Made by a program: the position numbers and the translations under genes
Notes under the pieces: model-generated
What the model was told of the DNA's origin: nothing
Seen by the model: only the letters and a program-made list of their open reading frames with translations
Database searches by the model: none
Assembly: GCF_020149935.1 (NCBI RefSeq)
Contig: NZ_CP083757.1
Span: forward strand, 3,497,501 to 3,561,500
Direction: 5' to 3'
Origin: Marinilongibacter aquaticus
GTDB taxonomy: Bacteria > Bacteroidota > Bacteroidia > Cytophagales > Spirosomataceae
DNA: 64,000 nt
Part shown: positions 7,100 to 16,995 of the stretch, in pieces
How the letters are laid out: each line of letters begins with the position of its first letter
Numbering within the stretch: the stretch's first letter is position 1

Positions 7100-8107
7100 A
7101 TGGGAAATATTTACCAGAAAAATTTTATAAAGATAACGAGACCAAGGGTTTTGCTCTCCCTACTCTTCTGTCTTTGCACAAGTTTGCTCTTTGGACAAAG
7201 AGATTTGATTGTCACGCAAGCCGATCAGCAAATCAGGTGCCGGATTGTGGATGAAGGGCTTACCCGCATCACTTATTTTTACATCGACGATTCGGGTGAG
7301 TTAAAAAAGAGTGAAATTTTCAAATCGTTGGTGAAAGATTTCGTTTTCGATCACTTTGAATCGGACTTGCCCAAAACGAAAATTCCTAAAGCAAAAGGAA
7401 TAGAGCATGAACCGCCTATAGAGAAACGAGAAATTGAAACCGAAGCGAATGTTTCTTTGCATCGAAAGGGGAAAACGAAGTGGATTTTTGGTTTTGACGG
7501 AGGCTATGGGCAAATTTACAATCCCGATTTTCGTGCTACCGATGTCTATGGAGTGTATCAAAAGCGGTTGATGCGGGGTGGAGTATTTGGGACTCATTTC
7601 ACATACCTTCCTTTGAAATGGCTAGGAGTCGGACTCACTTTCTCCGATTTCCGTTCAAAAAATTCGGCCGAAAACTTAGCCTACTACAATCCTTTATACG
7701 ATAAAACAAACACGGGCAATATCTCCGAATTGCAATCCCGTAAATACCTCGGAGTTGCCTTGGTCTTGCGACCGAAGCTGAGCGACTGGCTGTGTGCTGT
7801 CTTAAAGGCTGGCCCGGGCGGGCTTTTTTATACGGACCGAGGGACTTTCGATAAAGCCCAATTTCGTTTCAAGGGTGCACATTGGGCTGCCAAAGGTTCG
7901 CTGGGTTTCGATTTTTTACTGGGCAGTCCTGTGAAACCTAGAAATGTGCTTTTGGGGCTTGAAGCAGCTTATACCTATGGCCGCTTGGCCAGTATGGATT
8001 TCGGAGACGGGCAAGGAGATACTCGCCTCACGGCTCCACTTGTATTGGATCACCTGACTTTTGCCCTTGGGGTACGATTTACGGGTATTCCGCAAATTTT
8101 GCGATAG
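7100..8107 (+). CDS. Exported protein of unknown function
   Basis: This 335-residue protein has a signal peptide ending near LLFGQ (about residue 33). After it comes a short beta-rich segment (IVTQADQQIRCRIVDE) like those in Bacteroidota proteins that precede outer-membrane barrels. A charged linker rich in Lys and Glu follows (about residues 95-135). The rest alternates aromatic and glycine residues (FGFDGGYGQIY, LGVALVLRPKLSDW) and ends in a hydrophobic strand, which suggests a small outer-membrane barrel. It is divergent from the ECF sigma factor and could be one of its targets. No named family is recognised. Confidence 0.75.
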   Translation: MGNIYQKNFIKITRPRVLLSLLFCLCTSLLFGQRDLIVTQADQQIRCRIVDEGLTRITYFYIDDSGELKKSEIFKSLVKDFVFDHFESDLPKTKIPKAKGIEHEPPIEKREIETEANVSLHRKGKTKWIFGFDGGYGQIYNPDFRATDVYGVYQKRLMRGGVFGTHFTYLPLKWLGVGLTFSDFRSKNSAENLAYYNPLYDKTNTGNISELQSRKYLGVALVLRPKLSDWLCAVLKAGPGGLFYTDRGTFDKAQFRFKGAHWAAKGSLGFDFLLGSPVKPRNVLLGLEAAYTYGRLASMDFGDGQGDTRLTAPLVLDHLTFALGVRFTGIPQILR

Positions 8108-8120
8108 AGCCAATAGTTTT

Positions 8121-9431
8121 TCACTTAGCCAAAGTCCCGAACAGGTCGAATTCTTCGGTTTCATGGATTTTTACTTGTGCAAAGTCGCCAATGCGTACAT
8201 ATTCATCGGCTTTAATAAGTACCTCATTGTCTACTTCGGGCGAATCGAATTCGGTGCGGCCAATAAAATAATCGCCTTCTTTTCTGTCGAAAAGCACTTT
8301 AAAGGTTTGCCCGACTTTCTTTTCATTGAGCTCCTTCGAAATTCCCTGTTGCAGTTCCATGATCAGATCTGCCCTTTCTTCCTTTATTTCGGCGGGAATG
8401 TCGTCAGGCATACTGAAAGAGTGCGTGTCTTCTTCATGAGAATAGGTGAAAACGCCGAGCCTATCGAAACGCATTTTTTCAACAAAGCGGTACATTTCTT
8501 CAAAATGATCTTCGGTTTCGCCCGGGTGCCCAGCGATCAATGTGGTACGAAGGGCAATTTCAGGCACTTTTTGGCGTATGGCATCCACCAAGTTTTCTGT
8601 TTTTTCGCGGTTGATCCCTCTTCTCATTAATTGCAGAATTTCCGAAGAACCGTGCTGAAGCGGCATGTCGAGGTACTTGCAAATGTTCGGCCTGTTTTTG
8701 ATCACATCCAAAATATCCATCGGGAAACCGGCAGGATAGGCGTATTGCAAGCGTATCCAATCGATACCTTCCACATCGGCCAATTTGTCCAGCAATTCAG
8801 ATAGGTTTCTCTTTTTGTATATGTCTAAACCGTAGTAGGTGAGATCCTGAGCAATAAGAATGAGTTCTTTCGTGCCTTTTTTGGCCAAGTTTTGAGCCTG
8901 TAGCACAAGCTCGTCCATCGGCGTCGAAATGTGTTTTCCACGCATCAAGGGGATTGCACAAAAAGAACAGGGGCGATCACAGCCTTCGGCGATTTTGAGA
9001 TAGGCGTAATGGGCCGGAGTTGTGAGTAAACGTTCGCCAACCAACTCTTTTTTATAATCCGCACGCAATGTTTTCAATAAACGGGGCAGTTCATTGGTGC
9101 CAAACCAAGCGTCTACTTGAGGGATTTCCGGTGCAAGTTCGTCTTTGAAACGATGCGATAAACAGCCTGAAACATAGACCTTTTCGACGAAACCCGCATC
9201 TTTTGCTTCGGCATAACGCAAAATGGTATCGATCGATTCTTGTTTGGCATTGTCAATAAAACCGCAAGTGTTGATCACCACAATATTCGAGTCGTCTTTG
9301 GCCGCTTCATGGCTTACATCCATATTGTTGCCTTTGAGCTGCGTGTAGAGAATTTCGGAATCCACTAAGTTTTTCGAGCAGCCCAAGGTGACGATGTTGA
9401 TCTTGTTTTTGCGATTGCCTTTGGTTTTCAT
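8121..9431 (-). CDS. rimO: Ribosomal protein S12 methylthiotransferase RimO
   Basis: This 436-residue radical-SAM enzyme methylthiolates the conserved aspartate of ribosomal protein S12. The N-terminal UPF0004 domain supplies Cys18 (LGCSKNLVDSE), Cys56 (NTCGFID) and Cys90 (VSGCLSHR) for the second iron-sulfur cluster. The radical-SAM cluster ligands are Cys151, Cys155 and Cys158 (CDRPCSFC), and a C-terminal TRAM domain binds substrate. LGCSKNLVDSE favours RimO over MiaB. It is the last gene of the eight-gene minus-strand operon, 83 bp after the 1593-residue gene. The start is ATG 9431; the upstream in-frame extension is not conserved-looking. Confidence 0.95.
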   Translation of the reverse strand: MKTKGNRKNKINIVTLGCSKNLVDSEILYTQLKGNNMDVSHEAAKDDSNIVVINTCGFIDNAKQESIDTILRYAEAKDAGFVEKVYVSGCLSHRFKDELAPEIPQVDAWFGTNELPRLLKTLRADYKKELVGERLLTTPAHYAYLKIAEGCDRPCSFCAIPLMRGKHISTPMDELVLQAQNLAKKGTKELILIAQDLTYYGLDIYKKRNLSELLDKLADVEGIDWIRLQYAYPAGFPMDILDVIKNRPNICKYLDMPLQHGSSEILQLMRRGINREKTENLVDAIRQKVPEIALRTTLIAGHPGETEDHFEEMYRFVEKMRFDRLGVFTYSHEEDTHSFSMPDDIPAEIKEERADLIMELQQGISKELNEKKVGQTFKVLFDRKEGDYFIGRTEFDSPEVDNEVLIKADEYVRIGDFAQVKIHETEEFDLFGTLAK

Positions 9432-9514
9432 ACAGTCTATTGACGATTTGGCTGCAAAGGTCGGTAAAAGAAAAGACAAAAGACAGTTTTCAAAGGCATT
9501 ATGAAATCCTTTTG

Positions 9515-12500
9515 CTAGAAACCGTCTTGCGTATCTTCTTCTTTTTTCTTTTTCACGGCTGGGGTCGTGGGTTGTCCACTGACTTGCGGTACTTGTACTG
9601 GAGCTACTTTTCCCGGTACCGCCGCCGGAATCGCCTGAACGGGTTTTTCGAATTCTTCTGGAGAAACGCCCAAATACGAAATCAAGAAACGCTTTCTGAA
9701 TTTCATCGCTTCTGCCATATCCGAAGCAATGAGTTCAACTCCTTTGGCACTCGACTTTTCCTTTTCGCCAAGCATTTTGTTGAACTCAAAATCTGAAGAG
9801 CTTATGCCCAGTTGTTCGCTATTGTAAGAGAAATAATACCAAGTGTTGGGCGATAACTCAAGGAAAAAGCTGACGAAGTCGCCTTTATTCGGGTCTTTTT
9901 TAATCTCGAAATAACCGGGCACTTTCGCATTGATGTCTGTTTCGCCAATATTGGCAATGCCGATCGGGCCAACGCTATAGAATGCATTGTAAACGGGATT
10001 CCATCGCAGGTTCAGTTCGCTGAATATTACGGTGCCGTAAAAAACGGGAGATTGTTGAAACAAAGGAATCGGCTTTTTGTAATAGGCCGTCCGGTATTCT
10101 TCCGCATTTTTGGTGCCAATGAATTGCGAGATTTTCGACATGAAAAGCGTATCGTCGACCACAATTGCAGGGTCCGAATTCCCGACATCCAAATTGGTTT
10201 TCACCACATTATCTGACATTTTCGCCAAAATAGGCATGGGCACTGGGAAATTGTATTTAATAAACGTGTTGAAATTGTATTCCAAAGAGTCTAGGCTTAC
10301 TGTAGCTTGCCCAACAGTTTCCATATATTGGGCGATATGCGGCTGCAAAAGGTTGAAACGCCCATTTACCACAATCAAGCCCTCTTCATCGTAAAGCTCG
10401 TAACTGTTTCCGCCCGATTTCGATTTTTCTTCAGTAGGCGTAATCACAAAACGCTTGTTGGCCTCATCGCGTTTGAAAAGCCCACGCGACAAGAAAATAT
10501 CAGAATCTTCGGCTCTTCTTTTGGCCGAAAGGAAAGTGGGGTAAAGGCTTTCGCTGGTAGCTGATGAATTCAAATGTAAACCCGCATAAAGTGGTTTGCC
10601 GCCGTCTTTCAATGTTTCATCCACATCGATCGAAATCTCTTCCGATTTATCGCCCGAGTAGTTGATGTAGTTTTTGCTCAAAACAGGATAATTGTTCAAT
10701 ACCGGCGTTACTTGGCCATTCAAGCGGAGGTTTTTGAACGGAGCCAGCATGATCATATCGCCGATGTAGAGCATTTTTGGAGAGAGAAACAAGCTGTCTG
10801 CTTCCACCACTTTAGCCCGTGCGATGGTCGAAAGTTTTCCCGATTTTTTGGATTTTAAAATCTCGCCTTCGGGACTGACCTCGGCAAATTCAAAACTGCC
10901 CATTTTAATGTTGAATGTGTCCGCACTTACATTGACGAATCGGTACGAGGCATCGCCGCTGTAACTTAGCTTGGAATTGACCGTGATATTGGCTTTGGTC
11001 AATTGATGGTATTTATTCAAGGTGTCAGCAATGACCATGGCATTGGTGAAAGGAAGAAGCTTTTGCTCCCGCACGGCTACCTTGCCGTCATTGGGCACAA
11101 CCAAAGCGTCTACGGTAGGAATACCCGGCACTCCACCAATGTTGAGGGTGTTATCGGCGATATTGTATTCGGCGGTTTCCCCATTGAAAGCCAGACCGTA
11201 TTGTGAAGGGGCAGTAGAGCTAAAGACCGAATTCTCTACATTGCCTTTCATGTTGATTTTTTGCTCAGATATATGCCAAGTGGCATTGTCTATCGTGGTT
11301 TTGTATGCGGCATATGGGAAAGTGATCGAAGCTTTCAGGGTATCGTTGAAACTTTCTTCTTCAGGCGAAAGACTCACCAGTTGTTTCTCGACATTGAAAT
11401 CGATTTTCAAGCGTTGGCCATCCAAAATGGGCTTTGTGTTTTCGGCTTTTGATTTGATCTTGAAATTGGATTCGGAAGCCAGAAAACCTGTTTTGTTAAA
11501 TTTAATGGCTTTGGAATCTGCTTCGGAATCTTGACGTTCCAAATGCCCCTGGCCGAAGAGCCCTTGTTCTCGCACAACCAATTCGCCCGACAAAAGTGTG
11601 CTGGCTTCATAGAAACTGAAGGTTTCGTCGGAATGGATAATCAAGCTGTCGGCTTCGGGCACCCATTTGGCTTTGTAGCTGTCTATTTTCACCGCGGGGA
11701 AATAGGCTTCTTTATTCAATGTGATCTCTTGAATCTCTGCAGAAGGCCCGTTGAAAATGGCTTCTTTGGCTCCAAATTTTATTTTTTCTACCTGTGTTTG
11801 AGCTGCCAAGTGCTGCAAAGTACCGGCCGAAATCAAGCCATTTTTGGTCATTTCCAATGGCGAGGTAAAGGTCATTTTCGAGTCTAAGCCGTATAAGGGA
11901 TACGGCCTTGGAGCTTTGTGCACAAAACCCAAGCTGCTGTCGGGCATCACAAGCAGTGTCTCTTGGATATCCGGAACGATGCCCTGAGCAAAGAATTTCC
12001 CTTTTCGGGCCAACGGAGCACTGTTCAGACTGTCTTGGTCGATCGGGTCTAGCTTAAAATAGACATCTTCAGGATAGGTGAAATTTCGCCGAGAGGGATC
12101 ATCAAATCGTACCAAAGCTCCGTCGGGTACAACAAGCCTTGGGTATTGCGGCAGGCTTTTCCGTCCAGATTTATTATCCGGTGCATTCAAATACAGTGTG
12201 CCTGTTTTGCCATAGGCCACATGCCCGCCGATTTTCAATTTGCTCTTTTTGTCTTTCAACCAGATAGCGAGCGGTGTGAAAGTGATGGAATCGATGCGAA
12301 GAAGATGAACCAGAAAGTTTTCGTAGTCGACTTCAAAGTCGCCATAGAAATTGTAATTTTTAACTATAATCAAGCCATCGAACTTGATCGATTTGCTGCC
12401 TTCCATTTTCATGGATTGATCCTTTGGCAAAAAGCGAATACCCAAAGAATCGGACAGTTTGAATTCGGAAGTACCCTCGATATCCAAGGTATTGGAATTG

Positions 12501-14296
12501 CGGTCGATTGTGGCATTGTTGGCTCCTTCTCGTGCATAGGAGTTGAAAATGAGGTCGTCGTAATCTTCGAAACCCATTGCCGATTTGAAATAGTGAATGC
12601 CCTTTCGGCTTAGGCTATAGGTGTCTGTTCGGGGCTCGTGATCCAAGAAACCCATTTGTGTCGCGAGGAGAATTCCGTTCCGAATTTGGTCTGGGTTGCG
12701 TTTTACTTTATCCTCTATTTCGGGTATATCAAAGCGGTTTTCATGCTTTTTGAAGAGATAATTGCCCAAAAATATCAGGGGGTTCCATCCCGCTACGGTA
12801 CTGAGCTCACGCAAATGGGCCGGATTGTAATAATTGAAGGATTGGAAAATAGCGGGCACTTCGGTTTTTCCGGCAATGATGTAGAAATCCATTTGTCCGG
12901 AATTCAAATCCCAATGCATGGCATCAGACTTTATATCGACCTTATGAAAGGTATTGGAATACATGCTGTTTCTGAAACCGCCTCTTTTTACCTTATAAAG
13001 ATTGACCAGCTTCTTTTGAATATTGTAACGCAGTTCAACAGCCGGATGATAGATGCTGTCGCCTTTGATATAAGAAGTGAAACTGACTTGATTCGAGGTA
13101 ATGAGCGAATCGGTGAACTCGATCTTTCTCCCTTCTACTTTAAAAGAGTTTGAGTGGCCTCGGTTGACATAAACAGAAGACACATTGTGAAACAAAGAGG
13201 TTGAAAACACACGATTGCCAATGAGCGAAAAACCACCAAGGTATTCGATATCCGAAGCCAGAGGTTTGAATGAGGCCGTGTTTTCGTAAGATTTAAATCG
13301 CGGGTAGGTAATGCTGGTGCCTTTTGGGCGGTTGCTGCCCCTGAATTCGAAAACACCCTCAATGGGTTTGGCCAAAACTTTTGGGTATTCGAAGTGCACG
13401 TTTTCGGCTTTGATATAGGGTACATCTGTTTTGAAACTGTAAAGATCGAGTTCGGCACGAGCTTCTGGCACTTCGGCCAAACTCCAATTCACTGTACCGC
13501 CTTGTCCTACAAGTTTTTTATTGAAAAGGTCGACAGCCGCAGAGGTTTGTTGTATCGGGAATGAGTCTGACGGGCTTACCATTACAAGGTCTACCGCATT
13601 GAGTACCAAGACCAAGCCTTCAATTCTGGGAATATCGAGCAAAGCGGTTTTGCCGTTTGATGCGACATTCAGCGACGGAGAATCCCAAAGGTCGGTTTCG
13701 GCATCTTTGTCGTAATCATCGAAAAGCCCGATATCTTCTTTTGGGCTTTCTTTTGCAGGAATATCTTTCTCAAAATAGTCTTTGGCCTGATCGAAAAAGC
13801 GAAAATCGTAGGTGCCGTTTAGGGCATAAAGCGTATTCACTTTATCGTTGTACACTTTGCGTTGGCCGAGGAAATTGTTGAGCTGAATGTAGATGCCGTT
13901 AACCTTTGCTTTGGGTTGGTTGGCGGCCAATTTGTTTAAATATTCGATCAGTGCCGAACGGCTTTTGCTCGGGAAGTCATCACCATAACTTTGATTCAGC
14001 AGCAGGCTTAGTTGATAGAATTCGGGCAGTGTATGCCCGCGTTTCAGCATGGTCTGACTCAAGGTGATGAAACTCGTTTTATCGCCAGAAGAGAAGTCGG
14101 AGTCAAAATGCGTTTTGAATTCGCCGACTACATCGATCGCCAATTGGTTTTTCGAATCGGTGAAGAACTTTTCGTAATCGGCAATGAACTGATCCGAGGC
14201 ACTAGAAAAACTCACTTTCTGAGCCCATAAATGGGGTAGGGCCAGGAAGAAGAAGAATTGAAGCAGTATAAGTTTCCTCGAATAATAAAATTTCAT
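9515..14296 (-). CDS. Very large exported envelope protein, function unknown
   Basis: This 1593-residue protein has a clear signal peptide (cleavage near LPHLWAQ, residue 25). An alpha-helical N-terminal part (to about residue 180) precedes some 1300 residues of short beta-strand repeats with many polar turns. The tail is Pro/Val-rich and ends KKKKEEDTQDGF. Segments such as SGELVVREQGLFGQGHL recall the beta-jellyroll of OstA/LptA or AsmA-like envelope proteins, but I cannot assign a family. The gene lies 8 bp downstream of prmA and upstream of rimO, within an operon otherwise made of cytoplasmic housekeeping genes. The reading frame is uninterrupted. Confidence 0.85.
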   Translation of the reverse strand: MKFYYSRKLILLQFFFFLALPHLWAQKVSFSSASDQFIADYEKFFTDSKNQLAIDVVGEFKTHFDSDFSSGDKTSFITLSQTMLKRGHTLPEFYQLSLLLNQSYGDDFPSKSRSALIEYLNKLAANQPKAKVNGIYIQLNNFLGQRKVYNDKVNTLYALNGTYDFRFFDQAKDYFEKDIPAKESPKEDIGLFDDYDKDAETDLWDSPSLNVASNGKTALLDIPRIEGLVLVLNAVDLVMVSPSDSFPIQQTSAAVDLFNKKLVGQGGTVNWSLAEVPEARAELDLYSFKTDVPYIKAENVHFEYPKVLAKPIEGVFEFRGSNRPKGTSITYPRFKSYENTASFKPLASDIEYLGGFSLIGNRVFSTSLFHNVSSVYVNRGHSNSFKVEGRKIEFTDSLITSNQVSFTSYIKGDSIYHPAVELRYNIQKKLVNLYKVKRGGFRNSMYSNTFHKVDIKSDAMHWDLNSGQMDFYIIAGKTEVPAIFQSFNYYNPAHLRELSTVAGWNPLIFLGNYLFKKHENRFDIPEIEDKVKRNPDQIRNGILLATQMGFLDHEPRTDTYSLSRKGIHYFKSAMGFEDYDDLIFNSYAREGANNATIDRNSNTLDIEGTSEFKLSDSLGIRFLPKDQSMKMEGSKSIKFDGLIIVKNYNFYGDFEVDYENFLVHLLRIDSITFTPLAIWLKDKKSKLKIGGHVAYGKTGTLYLNAPDNKSGRKSLPQYPRLVVPDGALVRFDDPSRRNFTYPEDVYFKLDPIDQDSLNSAPLARKGKFFAQGIVPDIQETLLVMPDSSLGFVHKAPRPYPLYGLDSKMTFTSPLEMTKNGLISAGTLQHLAAQTQVEKIKFGAKEAIFNGPSAEIQEITLNKEAYFPAVKIDSYKAKWVPEADSLIIHSDETFSFYEASTLLSGELVVREQGLFGQGHLERQDSEADSKAIKFNKTGFLASESNFKIKSKAENTKPILDGQRLKIDFNVEKQLVSLSPEEESFNDTLKASITFPYAAYKTTIDNATWHISEQKINMKGNVENSVFSSTAPSQYGLAFNGETAEYNIADNTLNIGGVPGIPTVDALVVPNDGKVAVREQKLLPFTNAMVIADTLNKYHQLTKANITVNSKLSYSGDASYRFVNVSADTFNIKMGSFEFAEVSPEGEILKSKKSGKLSTIARAKVVEADSLFLSPKMLYIGDMIMLAPFKNLRLNGQVTPVLNNYPVLSKNYINYSGDKSEEISIDVDETLKDGGKPLYAGLHLNSSATSESLYPTFLSAKRRAEDSDIFLSRGLFKRDEANKRFVITPTEEKSKSGGNSYELYDEEGLIVVNGRFNLLQPHIAQYMETVGQATVSLDSLEYNFNTFIKYNFPVPMPILAKMSDNVVKTNLDVGNSDPAIVVDDTLFMSKISQFIGTKNAEEYRTAYYKKPIPLFQQSPVFYGTVIFSELNLRWNPVYNAFYSVGPIGIANIGETDINAKVPGYFEIKKDPNKGDFVSFFLELSPNTWYYFSYNSEQLGISSSDFEFNKMLGEKEKSSAKGVELIASDMAEAMKFRKRFLISYLGVSPEEFEKPVQAIPAAVPGKVAPVQVPQVSGQPTTPAVKKKKEEDTQDGF

Positions 14297-14304
14297 TGGG
14301 TTTG

Positions 14305-15132
14305 CTATTGCTTTCTATAAACGACTGCCACCCAATTGTTCTTACTCAATTCGTTTACTTTTTTTAGGCCTTCGCTGCTGCACTTTTCATCGATTTCTGC
14401 TTTGTCGCTTTCATAAAAGCCGCTCATAAGCAAGAAACCCTCTGGTTTAAGAAATGTATTGTAGGTGGGAATTTCATCCAAAAGAATGTTTCGGTTGATA
14501 TTGGCCAATACGATATCGTACAGGTCTTTTTCTTCGTCTTGAATTGTGCCTTGTCCCACGCCAATATGTTCGCAATGGTTGAGAGCAATATTCTCCAAAG
14601 TATTTTCAACCGACCATTCGTCAATATCAAATGCACGTATACTGTCGGCTCCAAGTTTTTCGGCCATAATAGCCAAAATGCCCGTTCCGGTGCCTACATC
14701 CAATACTTTCTTGTTTGTGTGCTCAATGCCGAGTTGCAGAGCGAGCATTTGCGAAGTGGTTTCGTGGTGACCCGTGCCAAAAGACATTTTCGGGGTAATC
14801 ACAATTTCGTGCGGGAAATCGGGATTGGCTTCATGAAAAGTAGCCCGCACCCAAATATCCGAACCCACCGCAATCGGCTGAAAACTGTTTTCCCATTCGG
14901 CATTCCAATTCTCCTTTTTTACCCCCTTTATGGCATAGAACAAAGTCGTTTTCGCCGCATAGTCTTCCATCACTTGCTTGAAAGCTTGGGCGTCGAAGAG
15001 GTCTTCAGTGGCATAGGCCAAAAGCCCATCGTCGGTATCCAGAAAAGTATCGAAGCCAATTTCGGCCAATTCGGCGACTAGAATTTCCGCAAATTCCGCA
15101 TTCACTTCGATGTTTGCCTCTATAAAATCCAT
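14305..15132 (-). CDS. prmA: Ribosomal protein L11 methyltransferase
   Basis: This 275-residue SAM-dependent enzyme trimethylates ribosomal protein L11. The N-terminal substrate-recognition domain (about 1-85) is followed by a class I methyltransferase domain with FGTGHHETT at 118-126 and the SAM loop VLDVGTGTG at 143-151. The later motif LANINRN is the PrmA version of the catalytic-loop motif. The length is typical for the Bacteroidota form. It lies between yjjG and the 1593-residue gene in one operon. The start is ATG 15132. Confidence 0.95.
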   Translation of the reverse strand: MDFIEANIEVNAEFAEILVAELAEIGFDTFLDTDDGLLAYATEDLFDAQAFKQVMEDYAAKTTLFYAIKGVKKENWNAEWENSFQPIAVGSDIWVRATFHEANPDFPHEIVITPKMSFGTGHHETTSQMLALQLGIEHTNKKVLDVGTGTGILAIMAEKLGADSIRAFDIDEWSVENTLENIALNHCEHIGVGQGTIQDEEKDLYDIVLANINRNILLDEIPTYNTFLKPEGFLLMSGFYESDKAEIDEKCSSEGLKKVNELSKNNWVAVVYRKQ

Positions 15133-15208
15133 AGGTGTTTTTTCAATATTTAAAGATAAGGAGGTGGAATCTGATCACCGCGAAATTCTGAATTAATCTT
15201 GTGCGGCA

Positions 15209-15898
15209 CTACAGGTATTGCAGCAGTTCCTCGAGCTTAGAAATGGTCAAATGTTCTTCGGATTCTGCTTTCGGGCTGAAATGGATGGCATCCCAGCCTG
15301 CATTTTTGGCACCTTGCACATCGGCAATCAGGCTGTCGCCAATCATCAGGCTTTCTTCAGCTTTTGCAGAAGTCTTGTTTTGAGCATAGGTAAAAATGCC
15401 CAGATCGGGTTTGCGGGATGCCGCGATATCGTTTGTGATGATATGTTTAAAGTAATGTGCGATCCCACCCGATTGTATTTTCTTGCATTGCACATCGAAA
15501 TAGCCGTTGCTCAGGATATGCAATTCGTACCTGGGTTTCAGGCTTTCCAAAATAGCGATACAGCCTTCAATGAGTTTGTTTTGTTCGGGCAGCAATTCAA
15601 GAAACAGCCCGTTCAGCCGCAATGATTCTTCCGTGTCGATTTCAACATCCAACAGGCCAAGAGCCAATTGAAAACGGGTGGCTCTCAAATCTTCGTGGCT
15701 TATCTGTTCCAGCTCGAGTTTGGTCCAAAGCTTTTTGTTTTCTTCTGAAAACTTTTCAATGAACAGGGAAAGGTCTAGGCCACTGGCCTGCCAATCGGCA
15801 GATTGGTAAATCAAAGTCAAGGCGTGTGTGGCGTTGGCATCGAAATCCCAAAGTGTATGATCGAGATCGAAAAAGATATGTTTTTTGTGGGTAAACAA
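15209..15898 (-). CDS. yjjG: YjjG-family noncanonical pyrimidine nucleotidase (HAD)
   Basis: This 229-residue HAD phosphatase has intact motifs: FFDLDHTLWDF (nucleophile Asp and acid/base Asp), HILSNGY (motif II), a Lys in SRKPDLGIF (motif III) and MIGDSLIADVQGA (motif IV). Relatives dephosphorylate pyrimidine nucleotides, including noncanonical ones, as housecleaning. No ATG lies between the upstream in-frame stop and the first motif, so the start is a TTG at 15898. The gene follows the ferredoxin gene by 39 bp in the same operon. Confidence 0.88.
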   Translation of the reverse strand: MFTHKKHIFFDLDHTLWDFDANATHALTLIYQSADWQASGLDLSLFIEKFSEENKKLWTKLELEQISHEDLRATRFQLALGLLDVEIDTEESLRLNGLFLELLPEQNKLIEGCIAILESLKPRYELHILSNGYFDVQCKKIQSGGIAHYFKHIITNDIAASRKPDLGIFTYAQNKTSAKAEESLMIGDSLIADVQGAKNAGWDAIHFSPKAESEEHLTISKLEELLQYL

Positions 15899-15937
15899 TT
15901 GAGATTTCGAGCTGGGCCTGGCTGGCTTTTTCTTTGA

Positions 15938-16243
15938 CTAGAATTCGAGTTTCAAACGCTCAACAGGGCGATCGTTGATCAAGTGCTCCTGTACAATTTC
16001 TTCCACGTCTTCGGGCGTCACTTTGCCGTAGAAAATGCCTTCGGGATAAACCACCACTGAAGGGCCAAAAGCACAGGTATCCAAACATCCTGCTTTTTGG
16101 GCACGGATTTCTCTTTGCAATCCTTTCTCAGTCAAGCTTTCTTTGAATGCATTTACAATTTCCATACCTCTTTCGCTTCCGCAACATTTCTTTGGAGCGA
16201 CCTTATCGTTTGTACACACAAACACGTGTTTCTTATACTTCAT
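15938..16243 (-). CDS. Thioredoxin-like [2Fe-2S] ferredoxin
   Basis: This 101-residue protein has the cysteine pattern of the thioredoxin-fold [2Fe-2S] ferredoxin family related to NuoE C-terminal domains: Cys10 (FVCTND), Cys20/21 (KKCCG), Cys53 and Cys57 (AGCLDTCAFGP). The last motif is diagnostic. It probably shuttles electrons in the cytoplasm; the partner is unknown. Its ATG overlaps the aroE stop in an ATGA, showing translational coupling. A nine-codon longer ORF reading into aroE is rejected. Confidence 0.9.
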   Translation of the reverse strand: MKYKKHVFVCTNDKVAPKKCCGSERGMEIVNAFKESLTEKGLQREIRAQKAGCLDTCAFGPSVVVYPEGIFYGKVTPEDVEEIVQEHLINDRPVERLKLEF

Positions 16244-16995
16244 ATCGTTTCGTTTTGCCAGATTTCCCAAGATTTTTCGGCTTGGTAAACCAGCATATCA
16301 TATCCATTTTTTACTTGTGCACCTTTTTCCAAGCCTTTTTTCATGAAAAGAGTTTCGGCTGGATTATAAACCAAATCGAATAAAAAATGATTCGGAGTCA
16401 AGAGCGTATAATCGATGTCTGGGCAGGCTTCGGTTTTGGGATAAGTGCCCAGAGGTGTGCAGTTGACGATCAGGTGATGGGTGGGCAATAAGTTGCGGCT
16501 TTCGGCATAGTCGATCAAACCATCTTGAGCCTTTCGGCTGACCAATTGCACAGAAACACCCAAATCTTCCAAGGCGGCTACAATTGCTTTTGCAGCTCCT
16601 CCTTTTCCGCCCAAAACCAAGGCTTTCAGGTCTTTGATTTTCTCCAAGCCCATGCTCTCTTTCAAAGACCGCTGGAAACCGTAAAAATCAGAGTTGAAGC
16701 CAATCAATTTATCATTTTCAAGACGTTTTACCACGTTTACAGCTCCCACCAATTTGGCCGATTGATCCAGGCCATCCAGATAATCGAACACATTCTGTTT
16801 GTGCGGAATGGTGATATTTATTCCTTTTAGATCGGGATTTTTCTCAAAAAGGTCAGGGAAATTTTTTGGATTTTCCATTTCAAACAATTCGTATTTGAAT
16901 TGATCTGAAGTGCCTTCTTTTTCAAATTTCTCAGTGAAAAATTTCTTCGAAAAAGAATGTGTCAGCGGAAAACCGATAAGCCCATAAAGTTTCAT
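16240..16995 (-). CDS. aroE: Shikimate dehydrogenase
   Basis: This 251-residue enzyme reduces 3-dehydroshikimate to shikimate with NADPH in the chorismate pathway. The substrate-binding motif GFPLTHSFS is near residue 8. The catalytic pair Lys66 (ITIPHK) and Asp103 (FNSDFYGF) is present. The NADP-binding loop LGGKGGAAKA starts near residue 128. Its ATG directly abuts the dedA stop, and its stop overlaps the ferredoxin ATG. It is slightly shorter than the E. coli enzyme, as usual in this phylum. No other aromatic-pathway gene is nearby. Confidence 0.95.
   Translation of the reverse strand: MKLYGLIGFPLTHSFSKKFFTEKFEKEGTSDQFKYELFEMENPKNFPDLFEKNPDLKGINITIPHKQNVFDYLDGLDQSAKLVGAVNVVKRLENDKLIGFNSDFYGFQRSLKESMGLEKIKDLKALVLGGKGGAAKAIVAALEDLGVSVQLVSRKAQDGLIDYAESRNLLPTHHLIVNCTPLGTYPKTEACPDIDYTLLTPNHFLFDLVYNPAETLFMKKGLEKGAQVKNGYDMLVYQAEKSWEIWQNETI

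Noticed and set aside
8061-8630. A 189-codon plus-strand ORF
   Set aside because: It is a Phe-rich mirror of the rimO coding strand with no domain and no start signal.
12146-13153. Plus-strand ORFs of 155 and 171 codons
   Set aside because: They lie antisense to the uninterrupted 1593-codon gene and show no signal, domain or repeat.
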